From NCBI GenBank assembly GCA_902500775.1, contig CABVRZ010000030.1:1-56080 (forward strand): a stretch of 56,080 bases of DNA, written 5' to 3'. How positions within the stretch are numbered: position 1 is the first letter of the stretch; each line of letters starts with the position of its first letter. Position numbers and translations under genes: made by a program. Of this stretch, positions 53,728-56,080 are shown in pieces. The notes beneath the pieces are model-generated. The model had not been told where the DNA came from. It ran no database searches and saw nothing but the letters and a program-made list of their open reading frames with translations. Origin of the DNA: an uncultured Nitrospira sp. (lineage in GTDB: Bacteria; Nitrospirota; Nitrospiria; Nitrospirales; Nitrospiraceae).

Positions 53728-54291
53728 CCCGCCGTACAAATAAAGCACTGGACCCGCCGAGAATTCGACCGTATGGCCGAAGTAGGAATATTCGGTCCAG
53801 ACGACCACGTCCAACTCATTGAGGGTGATATCGTCACCATGACTCCTCAAAATAGTCCACATGCGTCAGCAATCGGCAAAACACAACGGGTCCTCGAACG
53901 TCTCTTTGGGACAAGTGTCTGGGTGCGCGTACAGATGCCGCTCGTTGTCGATCCTGATTCAGAACCAGAACCAGATCTGGCCGTTGTTCCAGGAGCGCCA
54001 GAGGACTACCGCGACGCCCACCCGTCTTCAGCCTTGCTCGTCATCGAAGTATCCGATACCACGCTTTCATTGGATCGACACCGAAAACGAGCTATTTACG
54101 CCCGTGCTGGCATCCGAGAATACTGGATCGTCAATCTCGCCGACCGATGCGTGGAAGTGTACCGAGACCCAGTGATCTCGACTGACCAATCCAGCTCATA
54201 CCACACATTTCAGAAGCTCAACCTTTCTGACAACCTCACTCCCCTCGCCGCTCCTGGCTCTACCGTCCTCGTGGCGGACTTACTTCCGTAG
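53719..54291 (+). CDS. Uma2-family endonuclease
   Basis: 190 residues from ATG 53719 (MAEPAVQIKHWTRREFDRMAE), eight bases after GAGG. It matches the Uma2 (DUF820) family: FDRMAEVGIFGPDDHVQLIEGDIVTMTPQNSPH, the PD-(D/E)xK-like nuclease residues in PEPDLAVVPGAPEDYR and ALLVIEVSDTTLSLDRHRKRAIYARAGIREYWIVNL. Members are common in multi-copy families of Nitrospira and cyanobacteria. Their role is unclear, and links to mobile elements have been proposed. It lies inside the duplicated accessory patch and a shortened second copy sits at 55749-55795. Confidence 0.88.
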   Translation: MAEPAVQIKHWTRREFDRMAEVGIFGPDDHVQLIEGDIVTMTPQNSPHASAIGKTQRVLERLFGTSVWVRVQMPLVVDPDSEPEPDLAVVPGAPEDYRDAHPSSALLVIEVSDTTLSLDRHRKRAIYARAGIREYWIVNLADRCVEVYRDPVISTDQSSSYHTFQKLNLSDNLTPLAAPGSTVLVADLLP

Positions 54292-54473
54292 CAACTCTGG
54301 TCCAGTTAGGGTTGCACCTGATTAAGGGCTCCCATAAGGAATGTCTCCAGGAGAGTGGGACGGCCATCGCTCGTCACGGTAGGATGCGCAATATCGCATG
54401 ATCTATAGAGTTGTGGACATCTGGGTCAAGTCATCATCATGGACGCGACCGCACAGGATCATCGGAGGCACGA

Positions 54474-54766
54474 ATGAAAATGCACTACCTTCCGTCCGAC
54501 AATAGCGCGCGTGGCCGTGTCAGCGGGAGAATCGGGTCGAATTGTTCGCGAACTCCAAGGGCTCACGTAGAGCGAGTTTGGCTCAAAGAGCCAAGATACC
54601 GCAGTCCACCATCTCAGCCATTGTCCACGATGTCATCAATCTGAGAGTCGAACGGGGCAAAACACTGGCGCGCGTCCTGCGGTGCCACCCCGCCCTCCTG
54701 GTGTTTCCTGGATGGGACGTGACCAAACAATCCACCGCCCGACTGCGGCCACGGCAACTCTGCTAG
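54474..54766 (+). pseudogene. Broken Xre-type antitoxin (HTH) gene
   Basis: Reassembling frames gives a standard small HTH antitoxin: MKMHYLPSDNSAR, then a shift to AVSAGESGRIVRELQGLT, an amber TAG at 54568-54570 where Gln is expected, SE, an extra T among 54576-54578, then AQRAKIPQSTISAIVHDVINLRVERGK and ARVLRCHPALLVFPGWDV. There are thus at least two frameshifts and one stop. GGAGG precedes the ATG. The C-terminal PALLVFPGWDV motif is typical of the HigA-like family. The preceding bases (54384-54470) encode residues similar to the end of a HigB-type toxin (AQYRMIYRVVDIWV), so the whole pair may be decayed. Confidence 0.75.
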
Positions 54767-54836
54767 AAAAGCGCGTCGTATCATCGCACAACCTACCCGC
54801 CTCAAGATCCGAAGACCTTCCTCCTCGAATGAAGAA

Positions 54837-54856
54837 CCCCGCCCTTCCAGGCGGGG
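54837..54856. repeat. Hairpin at the right end of the IS200-type element
   Basis: CCCCGCC (54837-54843) and GGCGGGG (54850-54856) form a perfect 7-bp stem with a six-base loop, six bases beyond the tnpA stop. Subterminal hairpins of this form are recognised by the TnpA of IS200/IS605 elements. Confidence 0.6.
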
Positions 54857-54861
54857 GCTCC

Positions 54862-55293
54862 TTACAATTCAAGCTGCGCTTGACCCGTCTCCTGCTCGCC
54901 TTGGTGCTGGACATAGTGCCGAATCGTGGCCTCGTTGATCCCCACCGTGGAGGCGAAAAATCCTCGTGCCCAAATCCCGCCACCATCCCACTACACGTTG
55001 CGCAATACGTGCGGGAATTTCTCTTTCAGCTGCCGACTCGTGACACGCTTCAACGTCTCCACCACCTTTGACACCGCGTACTTCGGTGGAATCACCATAT
55101 GCAGATGGACATGGTCCCGGTCCACCCCGATCTCCTCCAGAAACCAATCGGGGTGAAATTCCCGCACTGCCCGAAGGACCTTCTTGAGATAGTCTGCTAT
55201 TCCGGGCACGAGGATTTTCCGCCGATACCGCGTCACCCACACCAAATGGTACTGGGTCTTCTACACCACATGCGCCTGTCGATGGAGTTTCAT
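54862..55293 (-). pseudogene. tnpA: IS200/IS605-family transposase (tnpA) with two in-frame amber codons
   Basis: The 144-codon frame runs MKLHRQAHVV, TAG (55261-55263), KTQYHLVWVTRYRRKILVPG, through HVHLH to LKEKFPHVLRNV, TAG (54991-54993), then WDGGGIWARGFFASTVGIN and RHYVQHQGEQE to TAA at 54862. The HUH motif (DRDHVHLHMVIPP) and the catalytic Tyr (RHYVQ) are preserved, and both ambers stand where Tyr is expected. It is a Y1 transposase, single-stranded DNA type. The 84-codon middle part remains open. The element extends from about 54830 to 55380, with an imperfect hairpin near the left end (CTCAC...GTGAG). Confidence 0.88.
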
Positions 55294-55433
55294 CGACGGC
55301 CATCATCGCACCAGGCGAGCAACAGACGGCGCCCGGCTCACACCCCCACCCTCCCAGGTGAGGAACTCCCGCGCAATTAGACAAGCCTGTTTTCTACAGA
55401 ATAGCCGATCAAAGGTATCCGACCCCTAACTTT

Positions 55434-55538
55434 TCATTCGGTCGAGAGATGGCGGCTCACCTGGAGCTGCGGAACCCCCTCAACCTCGATCGTCCCGTTG
55501 AAATTCTTATAGAGATTGGAACCGATTTCGATGTCCAT
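55434..55538 (-). pseudogene. Truncated second copy of the hypothetical gene at 53084
   Basis: Starting at ATG 55538 the first 26 residues ([20 protein letters not shown] to GVPQLQ) equal those of the gene at 53509, after which the copy diverges (VSRHLSTE) and stops at 55434. Only 34 codons remain of 141. It is part of the segmental duplication and its break lies beside the IS200 element. Confidence 0.85.
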
Positions 55539-55755
55539 AATCCTCGATCATGTTATGAAATTACACAATGCATAGGTACAGTCGCAATTAATTCAGTCGT
55601 AACTTGTATCCTCAAGACCTGCCATTTTGCAATCCTCATCGCCTAGGGTAATGAAGACCTCTCTGGATTCGGAGCACAAACTGAGTCGATCACTTGTGGT
55701 CAGGCGAGTGGTTTGGGGAGGCTCGGCTCAAGCTGACCTGAGGCAGAGAATGGAA
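55444..55755. repeat. Duplicated segment, copy B
   Basis: Direct-repeat partner of 53416-53727. It joins directly to a shortened Uma2 reading frame. The distance between copies is about 2.03 kb and includes the Uma2 gene, the broken antitoxin and the IS200-type element. Confidence 0.8.
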
Positions 55756-55795
55756 TGCATGTCTGGGCACGTATGCAAATGCCACTCACAATTTA
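55749..55795 (+). pseudogene. Uma2 nuclease fragment
   Basis: After the shared start the reading GMHVWARMQMPLTI resembles VWVRVQMPLVV of the intact Uma2 protein (about residues 70-80), so roughly 190 bases have been deleted internally. Beyond 55795 similarity ends where IS30-type sequence begins. Confidence 0.65.
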
Positions 55796-55805
55796 CTCGG
55801 CGGTT

Positions 55806-55906
55806 TCAAGTTCCAAGTGCAACAGGTGAATGATGGCGCAGTTGCGCATAAACTTCTAGCGGTGTGGCAAAGTTGAGGCACTTGCGTGGACGCGTGTTCA
55901 ATCGAT
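55806..55906 (-). pseudogene. 3' end of an IS30-family transposase
   Basis: Reading leftward from 55906 gives RLNTRPRKCLNFATPLEVYAQ and then LRHHSPVALGT with TGA at 55806-55808. The motif LN.RPRK.LN..TP.EV is the conserved end of IS30 transposases. Nothing upstream of 55907 continues it, because an IS21-like end starts there. Confidence 0.8.
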
Positions 55907-56080
55907 TGTCAGCGCCGATGCGAGAAGTCCTCTGACTACCGAGTCACAATGTCCCTTCACCGCTCATCACGACGGCGGAGGGACGGATGCTGCGCAAGGA
56001 GGACTTCATGACGATTCAGGCATTAGCTCAACGTGGGCTCTATCTCTGTGATATTGCGACACAGGTGGGAGTGCATCCTC
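55907..56080 (+). mobile_element. Left end of an IS21-family element
   Basis: TGTCAGCGCCGATG at 55907 resembles the TG-starting terminal inverted repeat of IS21 elements, and an istA gene begins 80 bases later. The element continues beyond the window. Its exact end is inferred from the point where the IS30 coding sequence breaks off. Confidence 0.6.
55987..56080 (+). CDS. istA: IS21-family transposase IstA, N-terminal part
   Basis: ATG 55987 begins MLRKEDFMTIQALAQRGLYL and continues CDIATQVGVHP to the window edge, a typical IS21 helix-turn-helix start (EDF..I..L...G....IA...GVHP). IstA is the DDE transposase that works with the IstB helper ATPase. Only the first 31 codons are visible. Confidence 0.85.
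   Translation, partial: MLRKEDFMTIQALAQRGLYLCDIATQVGVHP

Overview
The window comes from a comammox-type Nitrospira (complete ammonia oxidiser). The diagnostic genes are amoC and a nearly complete amoA at the left edge. The rest fits Nitrospirota: long leftward operons, many two-component systems and a hybrid type IV pilus/type II secretion cluster. Almost everything up to 43 kb is on the minus strand.

Layout: (1) 1-1774, amoA (cut by the window edge) and amoC, ammonia monooxygenase. (2) 2044-3773, a NarL-type kinase/regulator pair directly upstream of amoC. (3) 3942-13521, a type I secretion locus with one TolC-like channel, two HlyD-like adaptors and two HlyB-like ABC exporters. The second ABC protein has altered ATPase motifs, so the two may work as an unequal pair. 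(4) 13660-25248, a type I-G (formerly I-U) CRISPR-Cas locus: a three-spacer array, cas2, a cas4-cas1 fusion, a GSU0052-family gene, cas3, csb2, csb1, a small secreted repeat protein and a WYL regulator. A hicB/hicA module with a nonsense-mutated toxin sits between the adaptation and effector genes. (5) 25951-30599, a small unknown protein, a large unknown protein coupled to proA, and a UDP-glucuronate decarboxylase-like gene. (6) 30854-41273, a pilus/secretion operon (secretin, two pseudopilins, LysM lipoprotein, GspF, GspE, PilM/N/O/P-like proteins and a third pseudopilin). (7) 41513-50324, a nucleotide-sugar dehydrogenase, a secreted BACON/FN3 protein preceded by a good sigma-54 promoter match, and a GlrK-QseG-GlrR-type two-component set. 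(8) 50476-53509, clpB and a convergent unknown gene. (9) 53.4-56.08 kb, a decaying accessory patch: Uma2 nuclease, broken Xre antitoxin, broken IS200-type tnpA, a second truncated copy of the preceding locus, an IS30 remnant and the start of an IS21 element that appears to have inserted into it.

How the parts may work together: the amo genes give the core energy metabolism, and the adjacent kinase/regulator could respond to a signal relevant to them (inference from position). The nucleotide-sugar enzymes, pilus/secretion genes, BACON protein and sigma-54 regulator suggest a surface/extracellular-matrix programme. The CRISPR locus has a full gene set but only three spacers, and its likely regulator has an in-frame amber codon near the start.

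The best candidates for something new are the two-ABC type I secretion locus, the amber-interrupted regulator and toxin around the I-G CRISPR locus, the secreted NPxNPVN-repeat protein inside that locus, and the large unknown protein coupled to proA.
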